From Pseudovibrio axinellae (GTDB lineage Bacteria; Pseudomonadota; Alphaproteobacteria; Rhizobiales; Stappiaceae): 64,000 nucleotides of DNA. Below, piece by piece: positions 57,419 to 64,000 of the stretch (position 1 is its first letter; every line of letters begins with the position of its first letter). Both the position numbers and the translations under genes were made by a program. Location of the stretch: NCBI RefSeq assembly GCF_900110875.1, contig NZ_FOFM01000002.1, positions 1 to 64,000 of the forward strand, in the 5' to 3' direction. The notes beneath the pieces were generated by a model. It was not told where the DNA came from. It saw only the letters and a program-made list of their open reading frames with translations, and searched no databases.

Positions 57419-57823
57419 TCACTCCACCACGCGCAGGTGTTTCTTCTTCTCAAGCACCTTAAGCACATTACCAAGATCGTGGCCGCGTTTGAGGATCATG
57501 CCGCCTGTGCCGACAACGCAATAAGCGCCTTGTTTTCGGGCAAGTTTAGGGTCTTTTTCAATGCGGTAGAGCGGCATTTCGCTGGCGCGGCGGAAAATAG
57601 CAAAGATCGCTTTATCAGTACCATGCCCGATGGCGTAATCACGCCACTCGCCGCTGGCAACCATGCGCCCATAAAGCCTGAGGATCTGATCGAGTTCCGT
57701 TCGATGAAAAGCAACTATTGGTTTCGGGAGGTTCGGTTTTCGTTTAACAGCAGCACTATTAAGGCCACCGTCAAGAGAGCGAACGCTCCCTGACTCTATT
57801 GCAATGTCATCTCCTTCACTCAT
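57419..57823 (-). CDS. DUF2794 domain-containing protein
   Basis: 134 residues, soluble, with the family block VAFHRTELDQILRLYGRMVASGEWRDYAI followed by KAIFAIFRRASEMPLYRIEKDPKLARKQGAYCVVG. DUF2794 is conserved in Hyphomicrobiales and its function is unknown. No membrane segment or signal is seen. It sits 100 bases upstream of the MFS gene on the same strand. Confidence 0.93.
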   Translation of the reverse strand: MSEGDDIAIESGSVRSLDGGLNSAAVKRKPNLPKPIVAFHRTELDQILRLYGRMVASGEWRDYAIGHGTDKAIFAIFRRASEMPLYRIEKDPKLARKQGAYCVVGTGGMILKRGHDLGNVLKVLEKKKHLRVVE

Positions 57824-58293
57824 GAAGGCCTCCCGCGTTAGGATCAGAGTTTCAGATCATCCGAAGTTTCAAGAGCGCACTCGTGTGGTTGGCGTCAATC
57901 AAGCGACAAGCCGCTGCATAAAACAAAAAACCTGAGCTTGCCTAACAACTGCAAAAGAACGCGACATGCTCCAGTTTAGCACACAATGAGACCATCCTGC
58001 GGCAATCCCATAATGAACGCAAGACAAGGGCGCTTTGCCCGCGCAACAAAACGCCCCCTGAGATTTCCGAGCACACGTTAAAATTGTCACATTAGTTTCT
58101 TGGTTTCGCCCCAATTGCGTCATTGGGCAGCCATGAAGCCAAGCCAGATTAGCGTTGTTGCCCAAGCTGGTTCGGTTCTATGGAGCTTAGGTGGAGTATT
58201 CTCACCCCTCCCCCCATTTGACCGCTTCATCAGAGCGCTGATATAGAACCGAACCGCTTCCATGCAACTTAACGCTGAGGCCTCCCCCTATTC
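57824..58293. other. Gene-free stretch holding a long inverted repeat
   Basis: About 470 bases with no convincing gene; a 88-codon frame at 57899-58165 does not look coding. It contains the perfect 13-bp inverted repeat listed separately, and should hold the DUF2794 promoter and the 3' region of the following gene. Confidence 0.55.
58169..58255. repeat. 13-bp perfect inverted repeat with 61-nt spacer
   Basis: GGTTCGGTTCTAT (58169-58181) and ATAGAACCGAACC (58243-58255) are exact reverse complements. With one bulge the stem can be extended by AAGC/GCTT at the outer ends. It could be an 87-nt structured RNA or a small mobile/remnant element; nothing identifies it. Confidence 0.75.
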
Positions 58294-58890
58294 TTAATCT
58301 GTCAGACCAAGCGAGAGACCGCCGCCTCCAAGCAGTTTTGGCGAAGTGGTACAATCCCAAATGCCCGCCAATAATCCGGCAGCATCACGCGCCAGCTTAT
58401 TAGGGTTTTTGTTGGAACGCGCGTCCACATAACCAATATGGCACGTCCGCCCCTTGCCTAACTGCGTGATGACAAGCACCTCACCGTGGTAGACCCCGTC
58501 AGCATCTGCCTTGTCCTCCCCAGCGATATCCGCTGGAATGTCCGTATACCACCGCAAAATCGTTGCAACAGGGATCCCCTCTTCCAACACCCACTCAATG
58601 GTAGGGCCAAGCCGGTTCCATGGGCCTAACGTTTGCCCAGCAGCAGGCTCGCTCTCCGCCACCTCGCCAAAGCTGACAAAAAACCGTAAATCCCCTTCCG
58701 CCACATAAACAGGGACACCACCATACCCCTGACAGACCCAAGAGGCAGAGCCCCCTATCTCGTCGTAGGTATTTTGCACCTCACAGGTTTCACTCAAATC
58801 CAAGGTGGAATAAACGCTCTCAGCCAGCGCGACATTACAAGCAAAAATTCCGATAATTGCAGCAATGAAGGTCTCAAATTTCTTCAACAT
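58294..58890 (-). CDS. Secreted protein, unknown function
   Basis: About 198 residues from ATG 58890; a longer start at 58920 would delay the signal peptide. The signal is MLKKFETFIAAIIGIFACNVALAE. The mature domain has four Cys that could form two disulfides (SETCEVQ, SWVCQGYGG, GRTCHIGYVDA and IWDCTTSP) and ends in a Gly/Leu-rich tail. I do not recognise a family. It is divergent from ppa, with about 140 bases between. Confidence 0.78.
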   Translation of the reverse strand: MLKKFETFIAAIIGIFACNVALAESVYSTLDLSETCEVQNTYDEIGGSASWVCQGYGGVPVYVAEGDLRFFVSFGEVAESEPAAGQTLGPWNRLGPTIEWVLEEGIPVATILRWYTDIPADIAGEDKADADGVYHGEVLVITQLGKGRTCHIGYVDARSNKNPNKLARDAAGLLAGIWDCTTSPKLLGGGGLSLGLTD

Positions 58891-59027
58891 GAAGCACCCA
58901 CTTTTCCCAGATTTATCCATGAGGGAGCGCTTGAACTAAATGCGCAAGGCGCTCAGGCGAAATATATCTTGCAAGACGCTGATGCCCCTGTAATACAAGC
59001 ACCAAAATGAAATTGGAGTTTACATAA

Positions 59028-59564
59028 ATGCGTATCGATCGTATTCCCGTTGGTAAGAACCCACCAGAGGACATCAATGTCATCATTGAAGTTCCAGTTG
59101 GCGGTGAGCCGATCAAATACGAAATGGAAAAAGAATCCGGCGCAATGTACGTCGATCGCTTCCTATACACGCCTATGCGTTACCCAGGTAACTACGGCTT
59201 CGTACCACACACCCTTTGCGGTGATGGTGACCCAATCGACGTGGTTGTAGTAAACCAGCGTCCAGTCGTTCCAGGCGCTGTCATGAGCTGCCGCCCGATT
59301 GGTGTTCTGGTGATGGAAGATGAGTCCGGTCAGGACGAGAAAATCATCGCAGTGCCAAGCAACAAACTGACACGCCGCTATGAGTCAGTCAAAACAATCG
59401 AAGACCTGCCTGAAATCACCATCAAGCAGATCGAGCACTTCTTTGAACACTACAAAGACCTTGAGCCAAACAAGTGGGTGAAAATCACCGGCATTCACGG
59501 CATCGAGGAAGCGCAGCGTCTCATCGTAGAGAGCATCGAGCGCCACAACAAAGAAGAAAGCTAA
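59028..59564 (+). CDS. ppa: Inorganic pyrophosphatase
   Basis: 178 residues, a family I soluble pyrophosphatase of normal size. The metal-binding signature [10 protein letters not shown] is intact, as are [26 protein letters not shown] and the [10 protein letters not shown] region. It hydrolyses pyrophosphate and so drives nucleotide and macromolecule synthesis. GGAG precedes the ATG. It ends at a bidirectional terminator shared with dsbB. Confidence 0.98.
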   Translation: MRIDRIPVGKNPPEDINVIIEVPVGGEPIKYEMEKESGAMYVDRFLYTPMRYPGNYGFVPHTLCGDGDPIDVVVVNQRPVVPGAVMSCRPIGVLVMEDESGQDEKIIAVPSNKLTRRYESVKTIEDLPEITIKQIEHFFEHYKDLEPNKWVKITGIHGIEEAQRLIVESIERHNKEES

Positions 59565-59588
59565 GTCTAAGCTGACCTCACCAAATAC

Positions 59589-59626
59589 AAAAAAGCCCGG
59601 AGCTGTGAAGAGCTTCGGGCTTTTTT
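59589..59626. terminator. Bidirectional terminator between ppa and dsbB
   Basis: AAAAAAGCCCGGAGCT (59589-59604) pairs with AGCTTCGGGCTTTTTT (59611-59626), with one G-T wobble and a 6-nt loop. Confidence 0.93.
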
Positions 59627-59649
59627 CATGTCAGATTGCAAAATACAGT

Positions 59650-60177
59650 CTACTTCTGGCGACGCAGCACCACACCACACAGTGTTACGAAGACCATTGC
59701 AGTGGAGTAGATTACATTCAGGCCAGCAAAGGACAGGCCGAAGAGGCGGAACTGCGCCACAGAGCAGCTAACCACCTTGGTCGTTGCAAGGCTCTGCAAC
59801 ATGTTGGCCGCCGAGCCCAGCTCCATACTGCCACCAGCAGCACAGTCATTCGGTCCCAACCAAAGCTCCCACTCAGCACCCGCCTGATAGAAACCAACGC
59901 CGCCGCCATATAGGAAGCCGCCAGCCGCCGCCAGCATTGCCAGAACAGCAACCCAGCGCAACTTCTCGGTTTGCGCAAAGCCTAGCGCCAGCAGACCAAG
60001 CGCGACGCCCGCGTAATACGGATTGCGTTGAAGCAAGCACAACGGACAGGGCTTAAAGCCACCGAATATCTCAAATCCCCATGCCATACTGATAGCCGTA
60101 AGGCTGCCCAGTGTTACAAGCGCTGCACCGGAAGTGAGCGGGTCTTTCAGAAGCAGCGCGAAGATGCGTCCTACCAT
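59650..60177 (-). CDS. dsbB: Disulfide bond formation protein B
   Basis: 175 residues with four transmembrane helices. The quinone-side redox motif CPLC appears in FKPCPLCLLQRNPY (about 43-56), and a second periplasmic Cys pair is in GPNDCAAGGSM and TTKVVSCSVAQFRLFG. It re-oxidises DsbA using ubiquinone. GAGAGG precedes the ATG. It is convergent with ppa and upstream of the YqaA-type gene on the same strand. Confidence 0.94.
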   Translation of the reverse strand: MVGRIFALLLKDPLTSGAALVTLGSLTAISMAWGFEIFGGFKPCPLCLLQRNPYYAGVALGLLALGFAQTEKLRWVAVLAMLAAAGGFLYGGGVGFYQAGAEWELWLGPNDCAAGGSMELGSAANMLQSLATTKVVSCSVAQFRLFGLSFAGLNVIYSTAMVFVTLCGVVLRRQK

Positions 60178-60284
60178 TTCCAGTTAACCTCTCTTGCGTA
60201 TTCCTCAAGCACTCTGTGTTGCATAAGTACGCACGATATCAAAATATAAAACCACTGCTTCACTCTCTCGCGAGAGCCGTAGTT

Positions 60285-60863
60285 TTACAGAAACTTAATC
60301 AGAGCAAAGCCGCCAATCAGCAACACCACAAAAGCGGTAAACACCAGTCCCAGTCGTTTTTCGATGAAATCCCGAATGGTCGGGCCAAACATATACACAA
60401 GACCGGCTACCACAAAGAAACGGATGCCTCGGGAGACAATGCTCGCCGCGATGAACACTGGAACATTCAGTGCAAAAACGCCACTCGCAATAGTAATTAC
60501 TTTGTAGGGAAATGGCGTCAAACCAGCGATGAAGACAAACCACCAGCCCCAATCATCGAAGATCTGGGAAAACTGCTCAAACCTATCCATGTAGCCATAA
60601 AGCGTTAGAATGGGCTTTGCGACCTCTTCAAACAACAGGGCACCAATGAGGTATCCCAGCAGACCGCCCAGCACAGAAGCCACAGTGCAGAGCGCTGCAT
60701 AAAACCAGGCGCGCTGACGTTTACACACACACATAGGAATGAGAAGCAGATCCGGCGGCAATGGAAAGACGGAGCTTTCTACAAACGCGACAATTCCCAG
60801 CGCATGTGGCGCACGTGGACCTGCGGACAGGGAAAGGGTCCAATCATAAAGGCGACGCAGCAT
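60285..60863 (-). CDS. YqaA/VTT-domain (SNARE-associated) membrane protein
   Basis: About 192 residues from ATG 60863; TTG at 60881 is possible but lacks a good site. The DedA/VTT pattern is visible in AFVESSVFPLPPDLLLIPM (about 27-45), LGGLLGYLIGALLF and GLTPFPYKVITIASGVFALN. Re-entrant helices and an LxTPFPYK-type pore region are as in YqaA. Members are thought to be lipid or proton scramblase-type transporters. It is followed by dsbB about 105 bases downstream. Confidence 0.88.
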   Translation of the reverse strand: MLRRLYDWTLSLSAGPRAPHALGIVAFVESSVFPLPPDLLLIPMCVCKRQRAWFYAALCTVASVLGGLLGYLIGALLFEEVAKPILTLYGYMDRFEQFSQIFDDWGWWFVFIAGLTPFPYKVITIASGVFALNVPVFIAASIVSRGIRFFVVAGLVYMFGPTIRDFIEKRLGLVFTAFVVLLIGGFALIKFL

Positions 60864-61169
60864 AAACCTCACATGCTCCAAACAGACAACAACTCACATA
60901 CGAAGAATTTGGCTCGTTCTAATTTACGGCAATATCTCGCACAAACCTTGCACCGGACTGCTACCGCAAACCACAACAGCAATCATGCTATTATGGCAAC
61001 AAAAGCAACCTGTCGCTTCTTATCCCCGTAAATATAATCGTTTTCAGCGCCTGCAGACCCTCAGTAAACCACCAGCAATCCGCTTAAGTGTCCACAATTA
61101 CTGTGGTTAGCTGAATCAAATTATTGACGTGCCACCCCATCTCGATATATTCCGCCCTTACCAACCGTT
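60864..61169. other. Leader of tRNA-Leu and divergent upstream region
   Basis: About 305 bases between the YqaA-type gene and the tRNA. The last 50 bases hold the tRNA promoter; I see nothing else recognisable in the rest. Confidence 0.5.
61124..61151 (+). promoter_or_regulatory. Promoter of tRNA-Leu
   Basis: TTGACG (61124-61129) as -35, a 16-base spacer, and TATATT (61146-61151) as -10, close to the sigma-70 consensus. Transcription would start near 61158, about 12 bases before the mature tRNA. Confidence 0.75.
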
Positions 61170-61254
61170 GCCCCCGTGGCGGAACTGGTAGACGCGTCGG
61201 ATTCAAAATCCGATTTCTTCGGAAGTGCCAGTTCGAGTCTGGCCGGGGGCACCA
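61170..61254 (+). tRNA. tRNA-Leu (anticodon CAA)
   Basis: An 85-base type II tRNA with acceptor stem GCCCCCG (61170-61176) and CGGGGGC (61244-61250), discriminator A and an encoded CCA. The anticodon stem TCGGA/TCCGA encloses loop TTCAAAA, giving anticodon CAA (61204-61206), which reads UUG. A long variable arm (about 15 nt, TTTCTTCGGAAGT) and the T-loop GTTCGAGTC are present. No clear terminator follows; the next gene is on the other strand. Confidence 0.98.
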
Positions 61255-61317
61255 CTCATCTCCCTAAAAATTTAAAACGCTCTCTGCCAACGCTACACCT
61301 GCGTTTGCACTTCAGCG

Positions 61318-61749
61318 TTAAAGCGCCACATTAATCTCCATGTTTGTATGCACAATATTGGCTTCGATGTAGTCAGAGCCATATCGCCTGAAGCCAAGCT
61401 TCTCGTAAAAACCGAGAGCATGCACCTGCGCACCAAGGCGAACGCATTGGGCCCTTCCCTCATCCCTCACATGTTGAACAATGTACTTGATGATCTCCGC
61501 TCCAATGTGCTTTCCGCGAAACTCTTTCGGTACACACACTCGTTGGATTTTGGCAGAGTCACCAATGTATTGGAAACGCGCGGTCCCGACTGCAACTCCA
61601 CCTTGTTTTGCAATGACGTGAATACAAGTTTGGTCTTGTCCGTCTTGCTCTACATCTAAAGGAACACCTTGCTCATCAATGAAGATCCGGCGCCGCAGCT
61701 CTATGCAGGCGTTAAAGTCAACACTGTCTTGGACTAAATTAATTTCCAT
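61318..61749 (-). CDS. GNAT family N-acetyltransferase (ElaA/YjcF-like)
   Basis: 143 residues, a single GNAT domain. The N-terminal RRRIFIDEQGVPLDVEQDGQD, a GVAVGTARFQYI strand and the acetyl-CoA loop CVPKEFRGKHIGAEIIKYI (about 75-92) are typical, followed by ALGFYEKLGFRRYGSDYIE. The substrate is unknown. AGGTGG precedes the ATG. It lies downstream of xerD on the same strand, with the tRNA behind it. Confidence 0.92.
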   Translation of the reverse strand: MEINLVQDSVDFNACIELRRRIFIDEQGVPLDVEQDGQDQTCIHVIAKQGGVAVGTARFQYIGDSAKIQRVCVPKEFRGKHIGAEIIKYIVQHVRDEGRAQCVRLGAQVHALGFYEKLGFRRYGSDYIEANIVHTNMEINVAL

Positions 61750-61850
61750 AAACCACCTATAACCAAAACCATTGGTTTTACGTAGTTACAGGCTCCTCAG
61801 TTTCAAGTTTGGGTTGCCATACAAACCAAGGTGGACCAGCCTAGCCCACC

Positions 61851-62774
61851 TCACGCAAGCGGGTGATGGTCTTGCACCAGTTGTTGCAAGCGCTCTTCCA
61901 ATACATGCGTGTAAATCTGCGTGGTTGAGATATCCGCGTGCCCAAGCAATTGCTGGACAACACGTAAATCAGCGCCGTTTTGTAACAGGTGAGAGGCAAA
62001 CGCATGACGCAGTACGTGCGGGGAAACTTTGTTACGATCAATCCCGGCTTCAACAGCCAGTACTTTCAAGTCTCGGCCAAACGCTTGGCGCGTAAAGTGG
62101 CCGCTCTCTCCGTGAGAGGGAAACAGCCAGACACTGTCAGCATATGCACCCACAGCGGCCCTGAGCCGCACATATTCAATCATCGCAGTTTGAGAACGCA
62201 GTGACAGCGGAACAGCACGTTCCTTTGCACCTTTCCCTTTTACGGTAATCAAGCGGCTATCACGGATAGCAGCGGATACTGGCAAAGACACAAGCTCTGA
62301 AACACGCAGGCCCGTGGCATACAGCACCTCTAGCAATGTGTAGATACGCGCTGCCCTAATCTGTTTTGCATCACTATCATGCGTGATAGCTGCTAACTCC
62401 TCGGCCTTTCCAATCAGCCGGTCCACCTCTTCCTCGCTTAAAACCCCAGGCAAATTGGAGGCTTTGCGCGGAGATGCGACAGTGCGCGTCGGATCGTCTT
62501 CGCGGATATCCTCAGCATAACAGAACTGATAGAACTGCCTCAACGCAGACAGACGGCGTGCCTGAGACGATGCGGCAAACCCTCGATCCGTCAGATCAGA
62601 CAGGTAAGCCCGCACATCACTCACCTGCACAGCAATCAGATCAACGCCCTGCGTGGAGAGAAAGCTATCAAAGTCTTCAAGGTCGGTTCGGTAGCTTTCC
62701 AGCGTATTAAACGCGCTCACACGTTCAACGCTCAACATTTCAAAAAAGCGTTCTGTCTCAAAAACTCGGCGCAT
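61851..62774 (-). CDS. xerD: Site-specific tyrosine recombinase XerD
   Basis: 307 residues. The catalytic set is visible: first Arg in [13 protein letters not shown] (about 165), Lys in [15 protein letters not shown], HxxR in [12 protein letters not shown] (about 255) and the second His/Tyr in [16 protein letters not shown] (about 285). The N-terminal SAM-like core-binding domain is normal. With XerC it resolves chromosome dimers at dif. The start is seven bases after the stop of a tiny upstream gene, suggesting a shared transcript; aroK lies divergent further up. Confidence 0.95.
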   Translation of the reverse strand: MRRVFETERFFEMLSVERVSAFNTLESYRTDLEDFDSFLSTQGVDLIAVQVSDVRAYLSDLTDRGFAASSQARRLSALRQFYQFCYAEDIREDDPTRTVASPRKASNLPGVLSEEEVDRLIGKAEELAAITHDSDAKQIRAARIYTLLEVLYATGLRVSELVSLPVSAAIRDSRLITVKGKGAKERAVPLSLRSQTAMIEYVRLRAAVGAYADSVWLFPSHGESGHFTRQAFGRDLKVLAVEAGIDRNKVSPHVLRHAFASHLLQNGADLRVVQQLLGHADISTTQIYTHVLEERLQQLVQDHHPLA

Positions 62775-62781
62775 AAAAAGC

Positions 62782-62922
62782 CTATTCGAAGCCTTCGGTT
62801 TGAATTTCTACAATTATCTCACGTGGCTCCGGCTCAATGTAACTGACGAGCAGATACATGCTCAGCACAACACCGGTAACAATTAATCCAATAATAGACA
62901 GCAATCGCGTCAAAGTCGGCAT
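62782..62922 (-). CDS. Small single-span membrane protein upstream of xerD
   Basis: 46 residues from ATG 62922. An Ile/Val-rich transmembrane segment ([20 protein letters not shown], about 7-26) is followed by an acidic tail ([15 protein letters not shown]). It ends seven bases before xerD starts, on the same strand. I recall similar short anchored proteins next to xerD in other Hyphomicrobiales, often mislabelled or unannotated. A GGGAGC precedes the ATG by some distance. The function is unknown. Confidence 0.7.
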   Translation of the reverse strand: MPTLTRLLSIIGLIVTGVVLSMYLLVSYIEPEPREIIVEIQTEGFE

Positions 62923-63548
62923 GGCAGAACCGGATGCTCCCGTATGTATCCTAGATCACACCCAAATGCTCGGGCACATCTTTATACTTCAAAATCAAAA
63001 ATAGACCGTTTCATTGTGCAGGTTCAAGCCAAAGACTCACGCAATTTTTGAAATTGCATTTTTAATAGCCCACAAAGAATTCTTTCGCGAAGTATTACAG
63101 GCCCGCCTCATCAACGCTTTAAAATCAGAGACTTGCCTGAAAAAACCTCCCAAACTAAACGCAAGCATCGCCTATCCCCCCATCGACGAAAAGCCATTGG
63201 TGCGGTGAGCGAGATTTCCTTTCCCTACAACTTCCAAGCAACTGACATATTGGTCCAAGAAGCCAAACGGAAGGTAGATAGGCTGTTTGTCCAAGCATGT
63301 TTTTACGCTCACAACCCAGTAGGCCATAAAGATGCGACAACCTGTTCAACAACAGGCTGGACCTCCTGACACCCGTCAGGAAGCACTTATTTTGCAGAAG
63401 GGAAAGCCTCCAAATAGAGCGACCTAACGGTTCTATTAAAAAATAGGCGTTAAATCCTATCCAACACACTTACTCTAGCATCTTGACAGAACGCGGTGTG
63501 ATAATGTCAAAGCGTAAGTATGAGTAGATGAATCGGCGAGGGCGTGGC
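62923..63548. other. Gene-free stretch upstream of aroK
   Basis: About 625 bases with several short non-coding-looking frames on both strands. It contains two tandem tetraloop hairpins (63341-63380) and the leader of aroK. No RNA gene was recognised. Confidence 0.5.
63341..63380. repeat. Two tandem short hairpins
   Basis: CCTGTT-caac-AACAGG (63341-63356) and CCTGAC-accc-GTCAGG (63365-63380): two 6-bp perfect stems with 4-nt loops, eight bases apart. The function is unknown. Confidence 0.55.
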
Positions 63549-64000
63549 GTGACTGCAAACGACACAAAGTCAGACAAAAAACGTCAACGACAACAGAATA
63601 TTTTAGAACGCCTTGGCAATAAACCGATTGTGCTTGTTGGCATTATGGGCTGTGGCAAATCCACCGTTGGCCGCCGTTTGGCACAATATCTCGCTCTCAA
63701 CTTTATTGATGCAGATTCAGAGATTGAAAAAGCTGCGGATCGTTCCATCTCAGAGATCTTCGCAGAGCATGGAGAAAGCTATTTCCGGCAGGGCGAAAAG
63801 CGCGTTATCGCCCGCCTTCTGGATGCAGGTCCTCAGGTACTGGCAACAGGCGGAGGCGCTTTCATCAACGACGAGACCCGGTCCGGTATTAAAGAAAAGG
63901 GTGTATCTGTCTGGATGAAGGCGGAACTGCCCGTCATCATGGCTCGCGTGCGCAAGCGCCCTACCCGCCCCTTGCTGCAAACAGCGGATCCAGAAGCAAC
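63549..64000 (+). CDS. aroK: Shikimate kinase (3' end cut by window)
   Basis: The first 150 codons of shikimate kinase, which phosphorylates shikimate with ATP in aromatic amino-acid synthesis. Walker A GIMGCGKSTVGRR, the shikimate-binding DADSEIEKAA and RQGEKRVIARLL, and GGGAFIN are present. The GTG at 63549 follows GAGGGCG; an in-frame ATG at 63528 would add seven residues. Divergent xerD-aroK order is usual in Hyphomicrobiales, where aroB commonly follows. The gene is open at the window end. Confidence 0.93.
   Translation, partial: MTANDTKSDKKRQRQQNILERLGNKPIVLVGIMGCGKSTVGRRLAQYLALNFIDADSEIEKAADRSISEIFAEHGESYFRQGEKRVIARLLDAGPQVLATGGGAFINDETRSGIKEKGVSVWMKAELPVIMARVRKRPTRPLLQTADPEA

Noticed and set aside
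57899-58165. 88-codon minus-strand frame in the gene-free stretch
   Set aside because: Cys/Trp-rich, no ribosome-binding site and no family resemblance; treated as non-coding.
63155-63469. 104-codon minus-strand frame upstream of aroK
   Set aside because: Composition is unlike the real proteins here, it spans two hairpins, and no ribosome-binding site was seen.
63483-63510. TTGACA with a matching TGTCAA 16 bases on, upstream of aroK
   Set aside because: It looks like a -35 box, but no -10 stands at the right distance; the 6-bp inverted match can easily be chance.
1-64000. CRISPR array, prophage or insertion sequence
   Set aside because: No regularly spaced repeats, integrase-plus-structural genes or transposase were found; the one tyrosine recombinase is chromosomal XerD.

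Overview
The window is a chromosomal segment of an alphaproteobacterium, most likely of the order Hyphomicrobiales (Rhizobiales). The evidence is the gene content and order: clpB, DUF4167, prmC-prfA, ptsP, lysC, ubiG, DUF1178, a nitrilase-family gene, grxC, comF, an NDUFAF5-like methyltransferase, mutT, argJ, a parvulin and secA lie in one block, and DUF2794, DUF1178 and DUF4167 are families typical of alphaproteobacteria. The moderate GC content and marine-type gene set make a Pseudovibrio/Stappiaceae relative my best guess. That is an inference and I could not test it.

Left part (1-27 kb): a cell-wall M23 peptidase (with a DUF998 membrane protein convergent to it), clpB, a MOSC protein, DUF4167, then the minus-strand run prmC-prfA-ptsP-lysC. 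Next come ubiG with an alpha/beta hydrolase and a phasin-like gene on the plus strand, followed by DUF1178/nitrilase/grxC/comF on the minus strand. An NDUFAF5-like methyltransferase, a lone Flp pilin, mutT, GNAT-argJ and a secreted parvulin lie before secA. Translation termination, Sec export, protein folding and amino-acid synthesis dominate here.

Middle (27-44 kb): an SH3-domain secreted protein, an L,D-transpeptidase, an alpha/beta hydrolase, a ferredoxin-reductase-type flavoprotein, a chemoreceptor, an EamA exporter and a YihY membrane protein. Then come a long acyl-CoA dehydrogenase that I recognise as methylsuccinyl-CoA dehydrogenase (ethylmalonyl-CoA pathway), small genes around thpR, an aldo/keto reductase, and an arylesterase divergent from a YbbA-YbbP type ABC exporter.

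Right part (44-64 kb) is more accessory. It has a Bax-inhibitor-1 protein and a Panacea/DUF4065 (SocA-like) gene overlapping a coiled-coil membrane protein gene, which is a candidate toxin-antitoxin pair. It also has an HlyD/DUF3302 pair, an ArsR regulator divergent from an ArsP-like permease with two matching operator palindromes between them, recQ, a truncated haemoglobin, a CPBP protease and a broken MHS-family transporter with several frameshifts. A TetA-like MFS exporter, DUF2794, ppa, dsbB, a YqaA-type protein, tRNA-Leu(CAA), a GNAT gene, xerD with a tiny membrane-protein gene upstream, and the start of aroK (cut by the window end) complete the window.

I saw no CRISPR array, prophage, insertion sequence or rRNA. 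The observations most worth a second look are the Panacea/membrane gene pair, the twin ArsR operators, two copies of a dispersed intergenic palindrome, a 13-bp inverted repeat in a 470-bp gene-free stretch, and two small genes shorter than usual annotation cut-offs.
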